Assembly: GCF_015905305.1 (NCBI RefSeq)
Contig: NZ_JADZLQ010000002.1
Span: forward strand, 124,001-188,000
Direction: 5' to 3'
DNA length: 64,000 bases
DNA from: Pinirhizobacter soli
Lineage (GTDB): Bacteria; Pseudomonadota; Gammaproteobacteria; Xanthomonadales; Rhodanobacteraceae
Positions 25,893-34,235 of the stretch are shown here, piece by piece; position 1 is the first letter of the stretch, and each line of letters starts with the position of its first letter. The notes under the pieces are model-generated. The model saw nothing but the letters and a program-made list of their open reading frames with translations, searched no databases and was not told where the DNA came from. The position numbers and the translations under genes are program-made.

Positions 25893-26623
25893 ACCTGCGC
25901 GACCTGCAGCGATCGTTCGTGACGAACCTGCTCGGCGCTGGCGCGTCACCACCAGGTGCTTCGATGGAAGGCATGTCGGTTTACGCCCATGCGTACCACA
26001 GCCAGCTTCTCACCTGCCTGCGTGATACGCACGCCAAAACCCGGGAGTGGATCGGCGAAGAAGCGTTCGATAAGGCGGGCAAGGCGTATGTATCCGTCCA
26101 TCGTCCGCACTCGTGGTCGCTGGACGATTATGGCGACGGCTTTGCTTCATACCTGGGCGAAGAGTGGCCCGATGACCCGGACGTCGGTGAACTGGCGTGG
26201 CTCGACTGGACGCTGCGCCGGGCCTTTTCCGGGCCCGATGCGACACCGGTCGCCATGGCGTCATTGACGGACGTCCACTGGGACGATGCCGTGCTGACCT
26301 TTGCACCGACCTTGCGATGGCGCTACGTGCGCAGCAACGTTGCCGCCCTGTGGCGCGCGCTGGACGAGGAAACCTCGCCGCCGATGGCCGCCCCCGGAAG
26401 CGTGCCTCCGGCCCTGCGCGTGTGGCGACACGGATTTTCCACCCGCTTCGCCAGCATGTCCGCCATCGAAGCGGCGTGCCTGGACCTGGCAACGATGGGA
26501 GCCAGCTTCGGTGAAGTCTGCAGGGACCTTGCCGCTCGCGTGGGCGAAGAGGAGGCCGCCAGCGGCGCGGGCTCGATGCTGGGCGACTGGCTGCGCGAGG
26601 GCGTGGTCACGGCGGTGCGGTGA
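25889..26623 (+). CDS. bufC: BufC (DUF2063) RiPP-modification partner, operon 2
   Basis: This 244-residue DUF2063 protein has the N-terminal family core (LRDLQRSFVTNLLG, MSVYAHAYHSQLLTCLRDTHAKTREWIG, WSLDDYGDGFASYL). It is the last gene of operon 2 and is coupled to bufB. Operon 2 has no DoxX gene of its own, so the DoxX protein of operon 1 may serve both. The downstream hairpin (26647-26672) has its T-run on the opposite strand. Confidence 0.87.
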   Translation: MNLRDLQRSFVTNLLGAGASPPGASMEGMSVYAHAYHSQLLTCLRDTHAKTREWIGEEAFDKAGKAYVSVHRPHSWSLDDYGDGFASYLGEEWPDDPDVGELAWLDWTLRRAFSGPDATPVAMASLTDVHWDDAVLTFAPTLRWRYVRSNVAALWRALDEETSPPMAAPGSVPPALRVWRHGFSTRFASMSAIEAACLDLATMGASFGEVCRDLAARVGEEEAASGAGSMLGDWLREGVVTAVR

Positions 26624-26642
26624 CGTCGCAAGCGCAGGCATG

Positions 26643-26672
26643 AAAAAACCCCCGGCCTTGCAGCCGGGGGTT
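26643..26672 (-). terminator. Intrinsic terminator of the 69-aa secreted peptide gene
   Basis: A 10-bp stem AACCCCCGGC (26647-26656) pairs with GCCGGGGGTT (26663-26672) and is followed on the minus strand by T6. It lies 20 nt past the stop of the gene at 26692 and could also slow plus-strand read-through from bufC. Confidence 0.85.
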
Positions 26673-26691
26673 CCACCGGTGGAGCGTTCTA

Positions 26692-26901
26692 TTACTTGCC
26701 GCTGGTGCTGGAGGAAGCAGCCGCATCAGCCTTGGCCGGAGCCTTGGCCTTGTGCTTCTTGTGCTTGGCGGGAGCGGTTGAAGAGCTGGAACTGGCAGTG
26801 GTACCCGACTTGGCGGCGGCGTCCGCCTGCGGGGCGGCCAGCACGGCGCCCGAAAGGGCAAAACTCGCCACGAGGAGGGAAGCGATCGCAAGCTTGCGCA
26901 T
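26692..26901 (-). CDS. Small secreted Lys/Ala/Ser-rich protein
   Basis: This is a 69-residue protein with a clear signal peptide (KLAIASLLVASFALSGAVLA). The mature part is low-complexity: APQADAAAKSG, a serine run, then KHKKHKAKAPAKADAA. It is strongly basic with two histidines and has no cysteine. It resembles acid-shock-type (Asr-like) periplasmic peptides in composition, but that is not evidence of homology. It converges on the bufferin operon, and no SigF-type promoter was seen upstream. Confidence 0.7.
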   Translation of the reverse strand: MRKLAIASLLVASFALSGAVLAAPQADAAAKSGTTASSSSSTAPAKHKKHKAKAPAKADAAASSSTSGK

Positions 26902-27074
26902 GATCTGAGTGCCTTAAGTTGGAAGGTGTCGCGGACCCGGTCGGAACCCGACGCCTCGGGCGGCGCGACAGGCCCTAACCTGCTCCGTGAAAGGCATACA
27001 CAATCTGAACACACTTAACGTCGTTCAGCCTCCATTCCTTGAAAAAACACCTTTTTAATCAATAACGTAAGTTA

Positions 27075-27878
27075 TTACGAAGCAGTGGCCCCGACCTGTG
27101 CGAATTCGATGCACGCGAGCAGCAACGGATGCAGGATTTCCTTCAGTTCGGCGGCCTTTGCTTCGTCATAGGCGAAAGTTTTCTCGTCCATGTAGTTGAG
27201 CTGCGCCAGCTCCAGTTGCACCGCATGCACGCCTCCACCCGGCTTTCCATAGGCTCGCGTGATGTAGCCGCCCTTGAAGCGGCCGTTGACCACGTGCGTG
27301 TAGCGTTGCTGGCCGTTGAGCTTCGCGGCGAGCGATGCCTGCAGGGCTGGATCGCAACTGCTGCCGTCGGCCGTGCCGAGGTTAAGGTCCGGCAACCGCC
27401 CTTCGAACAGCATCGGCACTTCCGCGCGGATGGAGTGGCCTTCCCACAGCACGATGCGCTCGTGCACATCGCGCATGCGCGCGATCTCGGTGGCGAGCGC
27501 CACGTGGTACGGGCGCCAGTACTGCTCGACGCGTGCGGCGGTTTCATCAGGGCCCGGGGTTTCGCCGTCGCGGTAAATCGGAGCACCGTCGAACATCATC
27601 GTGGGCACCAGGCCTGTTTCGGTACGCCCGGGATAAAGCGCGTGTCCGTCGGCGGGCCGGTTCAGGTCGACCACGTAACGCGAGGCCAGCGGCTTGATCA
27701 CGCTGGCGCCCAGGCCCACGGCAAAATCGTAGAGGAGGTCGACGTGCCAGTCCGAATCCGGTGAAGCCTGCGCCAGGGGCTGCATGCGTTCGGCGATATC
27801 GACGGGAATGAAACTGCCGTTGTGCGGCAGGCTCACCAGGAGCGGCGCGGTGCCGCGATGCAAATGGAACGTTTCCAT
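27075..27878 (-). CDS. hutG: N-formylglutamate deformylase
   Basis: This 267-residue protein has the HutG-family motifs LLVSLPHNGSFIP, DLNRPADG, PGRTETGLVPT, WEGHSIRAEVP and GYITRAYGKPGGGVHAVQLE. It hydrolyses N-formylglutamate to formate and glutamate, the last step of one histidine-degradation route. It lies 10 nt after gor on the same strand; no other hut genes are in the window. An AATAAC-GTAA-GTTATT palindrome overlaps the stop region (27061-27076). Confidence 0.92.
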   Translation of the reverse strand: METFHLHRGTAPLLVSLPHNGSFIPVDIAERMQPLAQASPDSDWHVDLLYDFAVGLGASVIKPLASRYVVDLNRPADGHALYPGRTETGLVPTMMFDGAPIYRDGETPGPDETAARVEQYWRPYHVALATEIARMRDVHERIVLWEGHSIRAEVPMLFEGRLPDLNLGTADGSSCDPALQASLAAKLNGQQRYTHVVNGRFKGGYITRAYGKPGGGVHAVQLELAQLNYMDEKTFAYDEAKAAELKEILHPLLLACIEFAQVGATAS

Positions 27879-27888
27879 GGCTTACCTT

Positions 27889-29250
27889 TTAAGCGGTGCG
27901 AGCATTCAGGAGCACCAGCTCCTCGCTCGATGTCGGGTGGATGGCCACCGTAGTGTCGAAATCCTTCTTGCGTGCGCCAAGGCGCAACGCCACGGCGAAT
28001 CCCTGCATGATCTCATCAGCTTCTACGCCAAGCATGTGCAGGCCCACCACGCGTTCATCGGGGCCGGCGCAGACCATGCGGATCAACGAGCGTTCGCTGC
28101 GACCGGCCAGGGCGAATTGCATGGGTACGAAACTGCCGTGGTAAACGGTCACGGCATCGCCATGCGCTTGCCGCGCCTCGGCTTCGGTCAGGCCCACGGT
28201 GGCTAGCGGCGGATGGGAGAACACCACGCTTGGAATGTAGTCGGGATCGACGTGGGCGTCGGGCTTGCCGCAAAACAGGCGGTCGGCCAGGCATCGGCCC
28301 GCTTGCACGGCGACCGGCGTCAGGGCCTTGGCCTGGGTAACGTCGCCGATGGCGTGGATGCCCGGCACGCAGGTGTCCTGGTAGCGATCGACCACGATAT
28401 GGCCGTCGGCATCCCGCTCCACGCCCAGGGCTTCAAGCCCGATGCCCGATGAGTTTGGCTCGCGGCCCACAGCCCAGATCAACGCGTCGTAGGGACCGGG
28501 TTGATCGCCCTTGTCACAGGTAAGCCAGAGCTGTTCGCCTTCACGGCGCACGTCCTGTATCTGACAGCGATAGTTGATGTCGATGCCATGGCCAACCATG
28601 TGCTCGCCCAGCGCGTAGGCCATGGGCTCGTCGAAACCGCCCATCAAGCGGTGGCGCACGTAAAGCGTGACATCGCTGCCGAGCGCCCGCAGCAGGCCGG
28701 CGAGTTCCACGGCGATATAGCCACCGCCGACGATGGCGGTGCGGCGGGGACATTCGCGCAGGTCGAAGAATCCGTCGGACACCATGCCCAGTTCGAAGCC
28801 CGGGGTGTCCAGACGGCGCGGCCGCGCACCGGTGGCGATGACGATGTGTGGCGCCGAGAAGGTGCGCGAGCCGGTGGTAACACGGTCGGCGGCGATCAGT
28901 TCGCCGCGGGTGGCGATCATGTGCACGTGGGTGTCAGCCAGGGTCTTGCGGTAGCCGGCGTGGATGCGGTCGATGTAGGCCTGGCGACGACCGATGAAGG
29001 CCGGCCAGTCCAGGGGACCGTCAGCCACATCCTTGAACCCGTAGTCCCGCGCCAGTCCGAAGCCATCGGCCATCTGCGCGGCGTACCACATGGCCTTCTT
29101 CGGTACGCAGCCCACATTCACGCAGGTACCGCCGATGACGCCGTCATCAAGCAGCGCCACGCGGGCCCCGTGGCGACCGGCGCGGATGGCGGCGGCCAGG
29201 CCGCCGGATCCGGCGCCGAGCACGATCATGTCGAACGATTCGATATCCAT
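27889..29250 (-). CDS. gor: Glutathione-disulfide reductase
   Basis: This FAD/NADPH pyridine nucleotide-disulfide reductase has 453 residues from the ATG at 29250; a GTG two codons upstream is possible. The redox-active disulfide motif is GGTCVNVGCVPKK (about 42-54). Other features are the FAD motif VLGAGSGGLAAA, an NADP-binding motif VGGGYIAVELAG, and the C-terminal dimer motif with His (VAIHPTSSEELV). It maintains reduced glutathione. It is followed by hutG, a pairing with no obvious pathway link. Confidence 0.93.
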   Translation of the reverse strand: MDIESFDMIVLGAGSGGLAAAIRAGRHGARVALLDDGVIGGTCVNVGCVPKKAMWYAAQMADGFGLARDYGFKDVADGPLDWPAFIGRRQAYIDRIHAGYRKTLADTHVHMIATRGELIAADRVTTGSRTFSAPHIVIATGARPRRLDTPGFELGMVSDGFFDLRECPRRTAIVGGGYIAVELAGLLRALGSDVTLYVRHRLMGGFDEPMAYALGEHMVGHGIDINYRCQIQDVRREGEQLWLTCDKGDQPGPYDALIWAVGREPNSSGIGLEALGVERDADGHIVVDRYQDTCVPGIHAIGDVTQAKALTPVAVQAGRCLADRLFCGKPDAHVDPDYIPSVVFSHPPLATVGLTEAEARQAHGDAVTVYHGSFVPMQFALAGRSERSLIRMVCAGPDERVVGLHMLGVEADEIMQGFAVALRLGARKKDFDTTVAIHPTSSEELVLLNARTA

Positions 29251-29378
29251 GGGCACTAGTTTCCCTGATTCGACGCCAGCCCGGCCAGCTATCGCACACT
29301 TCTCACCGCATCACTGAAGAGGTTGACGCAAGCTATTGTTTTGATAAGCTCAGGCCACCGCCACTCACGCTGCATACG

Positions 29379-29927
29379 ATGGGCAATCGCGCCTGCACCA
29401 CTGCCACGCGAAACCACCGCTGCACGCTTGCCCGGGCGTTGGCCGTACTTTCCCTGACCCTCCTGGCCGCCTGTTCGTCCTCCCCCAGCCGTTCACCCTC
29501 GCGACCCATGAACCTGGGCTGGTCGAACGAGCGTGCCGCGGCACCGCCGCCGGACGCCGCCAACGACGTCCTCTTCCGCGCCATCGGCCTGGTCGGCACA
29601 CCTTATCGCTGGGGCGGCAATACGCCGGCGGGCGGCTTCGATTGCAGCGGGCTGGTGGGCTACATCTACAAGACGTCCACCGGCGTGATGTTGCCGCGCA
29701 CCTCGCAGGAAATGGCTGGTTTCGGCCGCGAGCGCGTGGATGCCGAAGATCTCACCAGCGGCGACCTGGTCTTCTTCGGTAGCCGTGGTTCGGTAAGCCA
29801 TGTAGGCATCTATGTCGGCAAGGGCCGTTTCGTCCATGCGCCCAACAGCGGCGGTACCGTGCGCCTGGACAACCTGGACGGGCCGTACTGGAAAGACCAC
29901 TTCGTGTACGGACGGCGCGTCCTCTAG
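29379..29927 (+). CDS. NlpC/P60 family lipoprotein (murein endopeptidase)
   Basis: This 182-residue protein has a long n-region, then a lipobox (LTLLAACSSS, Cys at about 32). The NlpC/P60 cysteine peptidase domain has the catalytic Cys in GGFDCSGLVGYIY, the His in VSHVGIYVG and a third polar residue at FVHAPNSGG. Relatives (Spr/MepS, MepH) cut D,D cross-links in peptidoglycan. The start ATG at 29379 is the only one that keeps the signal peptide. Confidence 0.9.
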   Translation: MGNRACTTATRNHRCTLARALAVLSLTLLAACSSSPSRSPSRPMNLGWSNERAAAPPPDAANDVLFRAIGLVGTPYRWGGNTPAGGFDCSGLVGYIYKTSTGVMLPRTSQEMAGFGRERVDAEDLTSGDLVFFGSRGSVSHVGIYVGKGRFVHAPNSGGTVRLDNLDGPYWKDHFVYGRRVL

Positions 29928-29986
29928 CCTGCGCAGCTTTCGGCTTTTCTAACTGGTAGCTGAACCATTTCGATCAATCATATTGT

Positions 29987-30003
29987 GCACAATCTAATTG
30001 TGC
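29987..30003. promoter_or_regulatory. OhrR operator
   Basis: A perfect 7-bp inverted repeat, GCACAAT-CTA-ATTGTGC, ends 15 nt before the ohrR ATG. It overlaps a second palindrome, ATTGTGCACAAT, at 29982-29993. OhrR regulators bind AT-rich repeats of this size upstream of ohr genes. Confidence 0.75.
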
Positions 30004-30018
30004 GCTATCGTTTTCCCC

Positions 30019-30450
30019 ATGAGAAGCCTCGACAACCACCTCTGCTTCGCTCTTTACGCCGCTTCCCGCGCCATGACGGCCGGCTACCGTGGCCCGTTGT
30101 CGGAACTCGGGCTCACCTACCCGCAGTTCATCGCCATGGTGGTGCTTTGGGAAGCCGACGGCGTAACAGTCAGCGAGTTGGGCGAAAGGCTGCAACTGGA
30201 CAGCGGTACCCTCACCCCACTCCTGAAGCGCCTTGAACAGGCCAAGCTTGTTGCGCGCCAACGCAATGCCGATGACGAGCGCGAGCTCATCGTCACCCTT
30301 ACAGACGAGGGTCACGCCCTGCAGCACAAGGCGAACGACATTTCCGAACAGGTTTTCTGCCGCACCGGCCTTGAAGAGAGCCATGCGATGCAGATGCTTG
30401 GCGACCTGCACGATCTCACCGCCCGGCTTCGCAACACCCCCTCCATCTAA
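30019..30450 (+). CDS. ohrR: Organic hydroperoxide-sensing MarR-type repressor OhrR
   Basis: This 143-residue winged-helix MarR-family repressor has the reactive cysteine in LDNHLCFALYAASR (Cys9 counting from MRSLDNHLC; the N-terminus is shorter than in Xanthomonas). DNA-binding residues are DSGTLTPLLKRLEQAKLVARQRNADDEREL. Oxidation of the cysteine by organic peroxides releases the operator just upstream. The ohr gene follows by 25 nt, the classic pair. The start was chosen at the ATG followed by the cysteine-containing helix. Confidence 0.93.
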   Translation: MRSLDNHLCFALYAASRAMTAGYRGPLSELGLTYPQFIAMVVLWEADGVTVSELGERLQLDSGTLTPLLKRLEQAKLVARQRNADDERELIVTLTDEGHALQHKANDISEQVFCRTGLEESHAMQMLGDLHDLTARLRNTPSI

Positions 30451-30475
30451 CCCCCAAAACTGAAAGGAACCTCCC

Positions 30476-30904
30476 ATGAGCCTCAGCAAAATCGTCTACA
30501 CCGCCACTGCCACCGTGCACGGCGGCCGCGAAGGCCACGCCAAGTCCAGTGACGGCGTGATCGATATCGACCTGAAGATTCCCAAGGAAATGGGTGGCCC
30601 CGGCGGCGCGGGCACCAACCCCGAACAGCTGTTCGCGGCAGGTTATGCCGCCTGCTTCGAAGGGGCCACGCGCTACGTCGCTCGTGAAAAGAAGGTCGCG
30701 TTGAAAGATGCATCCGTGACTGCGCATGTGGGCATCGGCCCGCGCGAGCCGACGGGTTTTGGCATCGCCGTGAAGCTCGAAGTGCACCTGGAAGGCGTGG
30801 ACGCGGCTACCGCGCAGGATCTGGTAGATACCGCCCATCGCGACATCTGCCCGTACTCGCACGCCACGCGCGGGAACGTCGACGTCGAGATCGTGCTGGT
30901 CTGA
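30476..30904 (+). CDS. ohr: Organic hydroperoxide resistance protein Ohr
   Basis: This 142-residue OsmC/Ohr-family thiol peroxidase reduces organic and fatty-acid hydroperoxides using lipoylated partners. The two catalytic cysteines are in AAGYAACFEGATRY (about 61) and DICPYSHATRGN (about 125). The segment NPEQLFAAGYAACF is the family hallmark. It lies downstream of ohrR and ends at a strong bidirectional terminator. Confidence 0.97.
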   Translation: MSLSKIVYTATATVHGGREGHAKSSDGVIDIDLKIPKEMGGPGGAGTNPEQLFAAGYAACFEGATRYVAREKKVALKDASVTAHVGIGPREPTGFGIAVKLEVHLEGVDAATAQDLVDTAHRDICPYSHATRGNVDVEIVLV

Positions 30905-30920
30905 TCGATCGTTCGGGAAT

Positions 30921-30952
30921 AAAAAAAGGCGCCCTTCGAGGGCGCCTTTTTT
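30921..30952. terminator. Bidirectional terminator between ohr and slyD
   Basis: The stem GGCGCCC (30928-30934), loop TTCGA and GGGCGCC (30940-30946) has A7 before and T6 after, serving both convergent genes. Confidence 0.92.
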
Positions 30953-30976
30953 CGTGCCAATCGCTGGCTGGAAGTA

Positions 30977-31462
30977 TCAGTGCTCGCCGTCACCCTTCGG
31001 ATGGGCGTGACCATGCTTGAGCTCTTCTTCGGAGGCGTCGCGCACCAGGTCGACCTCGATGGCGAAAGTCAGCGTCTTGCCCGCCATCGGGTGATTGAGG
31101 TCCACGTCGACCGTGGTCATGCCCACCTTCTGCACTGTCACCACGCGCTGGCCGCCTTCCTTCAGCGACAGCACGATGGTCTGGCCAGGCTTGATCCTGG
31201 CGGCATTGGGCACGTACTTCTTGGGCACGCGCTGGGTCTGGCCGTCACGGCGCTCGCCGTAGCCCTGTTCGGGCGCGATGGTGACCTCGAACGTGTCACC
31301 GGCCGACTTGCCTTCAAGGCCCGCTTCAAGGCCCGGGATCAGCTGGCCATGGCCGAGCAGTATCCACAACGGTTCGCCGCCTTCGCGGGAGGTTTCCACC
31401 TTCTCACCGTCGACGGTGAGGGTGTAGTGGAACGAGATGACCTTGTCCTTCGCAGCCTGCAT
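30977..31462 (-). CDS. slyD: FKBP-type peptidyl-prolyl isomerase SlyD
   Basis: This 161-residue FKBP has an inserted flap domain (ERRDGQTQRVPKKYVPNAARIKPGQTIVL), as in E. coli SlyD. The core motifs are GHGQLIPGLEAGLEG and VDLNHPMAGKTLTFAIEV. The C-terminus is short and has several histidines (HGHAHPKGDGEH), which could bind metal weakly, although the cysteines of E. coli SlyD are absent. It acts as a cytosolic folding catalyst and chaperone. Confidence 0.93.
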   Translation of the reverse strand: MQAAKDKVISFHYTLTVDGEKVETSREGGEPLWILLGHGQLIPGLEAGLEGKSAGDTFEVTIAPEQGYGERRDGQTQRVPKKYVPNAARIKPGQTIVLSLKEGGQRVVTVQKVGMTTVDVDLNHPMAGKTLTFAIEVDLVRDASEEELKHGHAHPKGDGEH

Positions 31463-31516
31463 GGGGTTGTTCTCTACGGTGCAAACCGGTCATGTTAGCG
31501 GCTGGAAGCTGCCCAG

Positions 31517-32761
31517 TCACGCCGGGGGGGCGTCTCGGCGGGCGCCGAAACCCACGCCCTTGGCCTCCGGACCGAATCCGGCCAGTAGGGCCAGGATGAC
31601 CGCGACCACGGCGATCCATAGGCCCATGGCAAAGGCGAGGTCGCCGCCGTGCCATTGGGCGATCAGCAGCTGGGCATTGCCGGTATAGGCAGCCAGCAGG
31701 TTGCCGATCTGGTAGGCAAAGCCTGGCAAGGTGCCGCGCACGGCATCGGGCGACAGCTCGTTAAGGTGCGTGGGCACCACGCCCCAGGCGCCCTGCACCA
31801 TCACCTGGATCAGGAAGGCACCGATTGCCAACAACAGCAGCGAACCACCGTGTACCCATAACGGGATCACCGGGATCGCCAGCAACGCCGCGATCACCAT
31901 CGCCCGCCGCCGGCCGATGCGCTCGGACCAGGCGCCAAAGCTTAAGCCCCCCACCATCGCCCCCAGGTTAAGCATGGCCACCAGCATGAAGGCGGCGCCC
32001 GAGCCCGTCGGCAGGTGCAGGCTCTTCTCTTCGAAGGTGTGATAGAGGTCCTGCGAGCCGTGGCTGAACATGTTGAAGGCAGCCATCAGCAAGGTCATGT
32101 AGATCGCCAGCTTCCAGTGGCCACGCATCGATTCGACCAGGCTGCGTTTTCCGTGCTCGGCCCGGCTTGCCTCCCATACCGGCGATTCAGGCACCGAGCG
32201 GCGGATATAGAGCACCAGCAACGCCGGCGCCGCGCCGACCACGAACAAGCCGCGCCAACCGATATGGTCGATCAGCAACCAGTTGGCCAGGGCGCCGAGG
32301 AAGAAGCCACAGGGATAGCCGCTTTGCAGCAACCCCGAAACCAGTCCACGCGCCTTGGGCGGCACCGACTCCATCGCCAGCGAGGCGCCCAGGCCCCACT
32401 CGCCGCCCATCGCCACGCCGAACAGGAACCGCAGTACCAGCAGCATGGTGAGCGAGGATGAAAACGCCGTGGCCAATTCGAAGGCCGAGAACAGGACCAC
32501 GTCGAGCATCAGGATCGGGCGGCGCCCGAAACGATCGGCCAGGCGGCCAAACAGCAAGGCGCCGATCGGACGCGCCGCGAGCGTCAGGAACAGCCCGTAA
32601 GTTACTTCGGATGGCGAAACCTTGAACTCGTTGGATATGCCGACGATGACGAAGGTCAGCAGGAAATAGTCGAAAGCATCCAGCGTCCAGCCGAGAAAAC
32701 TTGCCAGGACCGTGTGCCGCTGGGTCCGGTCCAATTCTCGCAAGGGGGAAAGGAACGACAT
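31517..32761 (-). CDS. MFS transporter, carboxylate/sialate-type
   Basis: This is a 414-residue major facilitator protein with about 12 helices. Family motifs are GRLADRFGRRPIL after helix 2, a matching SFGAWSERIGRRRA in the second half, and FGVAMGGEWGLGASLAMESVP of the metabolite:H+ symporter/SHS branch (lactate, sialic acid or related acids). The start ATG follows an AAGG at 32762-32772. Substrate cannot be assigned. It is divergent from the EF-hand gene. Confidence 0.85.
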   Translation of the reverse strand: MSFLSPLRELDRTQRHTVLASFLGWTLDAFDYFLLTFVIVGISNEFKVSPSEVTYGLFLTLAARPIGALLFGRLADRFGRRPILMLDVVLFSAFELATAFSSSLTMLLVLRFLFGVAMGGEWGLGASLAMESVPPKARGLVSGLLQSGYPCGFFLGALANWLLIDHIGWRGLFVVGAAPALLVLYIRRSVPESPVWEASRAEHGKRSLVESMRGHWKLAIYMTLLMAAFNMFSHGSQDLYHTFEEKSLHLPTGSGAAFMLVAMLNLGAMVGGLSFGAWSERIGRRRAMVIAALLAIPVIPLWVHGGSLLLLAIGAFLIQVMVQGAWGVVPTHLNELSPDAVRGTLPGFAYQIGNLLAAYTGNAQLLIAQWHGGDLAFAMGLWIAVVAVILALLAGFGPEAKGVGFGARRDAPPA

Positions 32762-32916
32762 GATCAGCCTTGTTGCCCGTCGAAAGCCCGGGGCAGTGTA
32801 ACCGGGCGTGGCGCGCCGATCTGCCCCCGATTTACTGCAAATAGGAAATATCCGGCGCGCGCGGCAAGGACGAAGGAGAGATAGACTCCGCAGGACCCAA
32901 CAAGGAGGAGCCACCC

Positions 32917-33267
32917 ATGCAGTTACGTCATGTCCTCGCCGCCGGCGCCATCGCCACTCTCCTGGCCGGCCCCGCATTCGCCCTGCAGGAAGCACGGGGC
33001 GCACCGCCGCCGCCGCCCGCCCACGGGAACATGGGTGCACCGTCGGCAGCGTCGGATTCCAGCACCGCCCCGTCATTCGACGAACTGGACAAGGATCACA
33101 AGGGCTCGATCAGCCGCGGCGACATCCCCAAGGACGTCGAGTCGCTGAAGCAGTTGCGCGCGCACTTCGGCGAGGCCGACCAGGACCACAACGGTCGCCT
33201 GTCGCCTGCCGAATACAACACCTATGTCGGCGCCAGCAAGGTGCCAGGTGCCGACCAGCATCGGTGA
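32917..33267 (+). CDS. Secreted EF-hand protein
   Basis: This is a 116-residue protein with a signal peptide (HVLAAGAIATLLAGPAFA), a Pro-rich linker (APPPPPAHG) and two EF-hand loops: DELDKDHKGSISRGDI (about 50-65) and ADQDHNGRLSPAEY (about 85-98). Both have the D-x-D/N-x-G pattern for calcium. A strong AAGGAGGAG RBS precedes the ATG. Similar small calvin-like periplasmic proteins are common in Xanthomonadales; the role is unknown. Confidence 0.85.
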   Translation: MQLRHVLAAGAIATLLAGPAFALQEARGAPPPPPAHGNMGAPSAASDSSTAPSFDELDKDHKGSISRGDIPKDVESLKQLRAHFGEADQDHNGRLSPAEYNTYVGASKVPGADQHR

Positions 33268-33349
33268 TGGAGCCTGCGGACTGGCGCGGACAACCCCGCG
33301 CCGGTCCGAAGGTTCGCCGTCGCCGACGACAAGGATTCCCGTTATCGAC

Positions 33350-34012
33350 GTGCCCCACCTGAACCGTCGCGCCCGCCAGCGCATCGCCCGCCGTTTCGGC
33401 ACGATCAACCAGCGGCTCTACATCGGCTTCAAGCTGGCAGCCGATCCGGTCTATGCAGCGGCTGCGCGCGTGCGCGGCAACAGCGCGCTGCCCCTCTTCG
33501 ACTTAGGTTGTGGCATCGGCCTGCTTGCGCACTACCTGCACGGTTGCGGCCTGCTCGACCGCTACATCGGTACCGACCACGATTCCCGCAAGATCGAAGC
33601 GGGCAACGCCGCGCTCCTTCGCGGCGGCATCGACCGGCGCGTGCAGTTGCATCATGGTGACGCCGCCGATGGCTACGATCTGCAAGGCGATGTGGCGATG
33701 CTCGACGTGCTGCACTACCTGCCCCGCGAGCGGCAACCGGACCTGCTCTGCTCCGCCGCCTCTCTGGTGGCTCCGGGCGGGGTGTTGATCCTGCGCAATG
33801 TGGTCCGCGAACCCAACTGGCGTTTCCGCTTCACGGTGTGGGAGGAGCACATCCTCAGGGCTTCGGGCTGGATTCCCGGCGGCGCCCAGCACTACCCCAG
33901 TGCCGAGGAAATCCAGGCTCCCCTGCGTGAGGCGGGCCTCTCCGTATCGATGCAGCCCCTGCGCGGCCGCACCCCGTTCAACAGCTACCTGATGGTCGGC
34001 CGGCGAGCCTGA
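33350..34012 (+). CDS. Class I SAM-dependent methyltransferase
   Basis: This 220-residue Rossmann methyltransferase has the SAM motif FDLGCGIGLLAHYL (about 47-60), motif II GTDHDSRKIEAGN and post-motif DVAMLDVLHYL. No good ATG exists. The GTG at 33350 was chosen because the frame upstream runs into the EF-hand gene; its RBS is poor, so the start is uncertain. It resembles methyltransferases linked to aryl-polyene or xanthomonadin clusters in motif style, but no such genes are adjacent. Confidence 0.78.
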   Translation: MPHLNRRARQRIARRFGTINQRLYIGFKLAADPVYAAAARVRGNSALPLFDLGCGIGLLAHYLHGCGLLDRYIGTDHDSRKIEAGNAALLRGGIDRRVQLHHGDAADGYDLQGDVAMLDVLHYLPRERQPDLLCSAASLVAPGGVLILRNVVREPNWRFRFTVWEEHILRASGWIPGGAQHYPSAEEIQAPLREAGLSVSMQPLRGRTPFNSYLMVGRRA

Positions 34013-34235
34013 ACGGGTCAGTTCGCACGAAAACCACAAGCCTGCTACACTTGACCGGCTCGTAGACGCCCCCGACTCCCTTGCGGACTCATCGGCGAGG
34101 GACATTCCCCCGCCCGATCCCCCACCCCGGTTGCGCGCACGGCACCGGCCAGCCCCTCATCCGACGGGCGGCCGCGAAATCACCAGCATCGAGGCGCGGT
34201 ATCAGGGAGCGCCCGGGCACATCAGGAGTTTTTCC

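Noticed and set aside
32797-32830. TGTAACC upstream of the EF-hand gene as a fourth SigF-type promoter
   Set aside because: No CGAA-type -10 box occurs 16 nt downstream (the sequence there is tctgcc), so only half of the motif is present.
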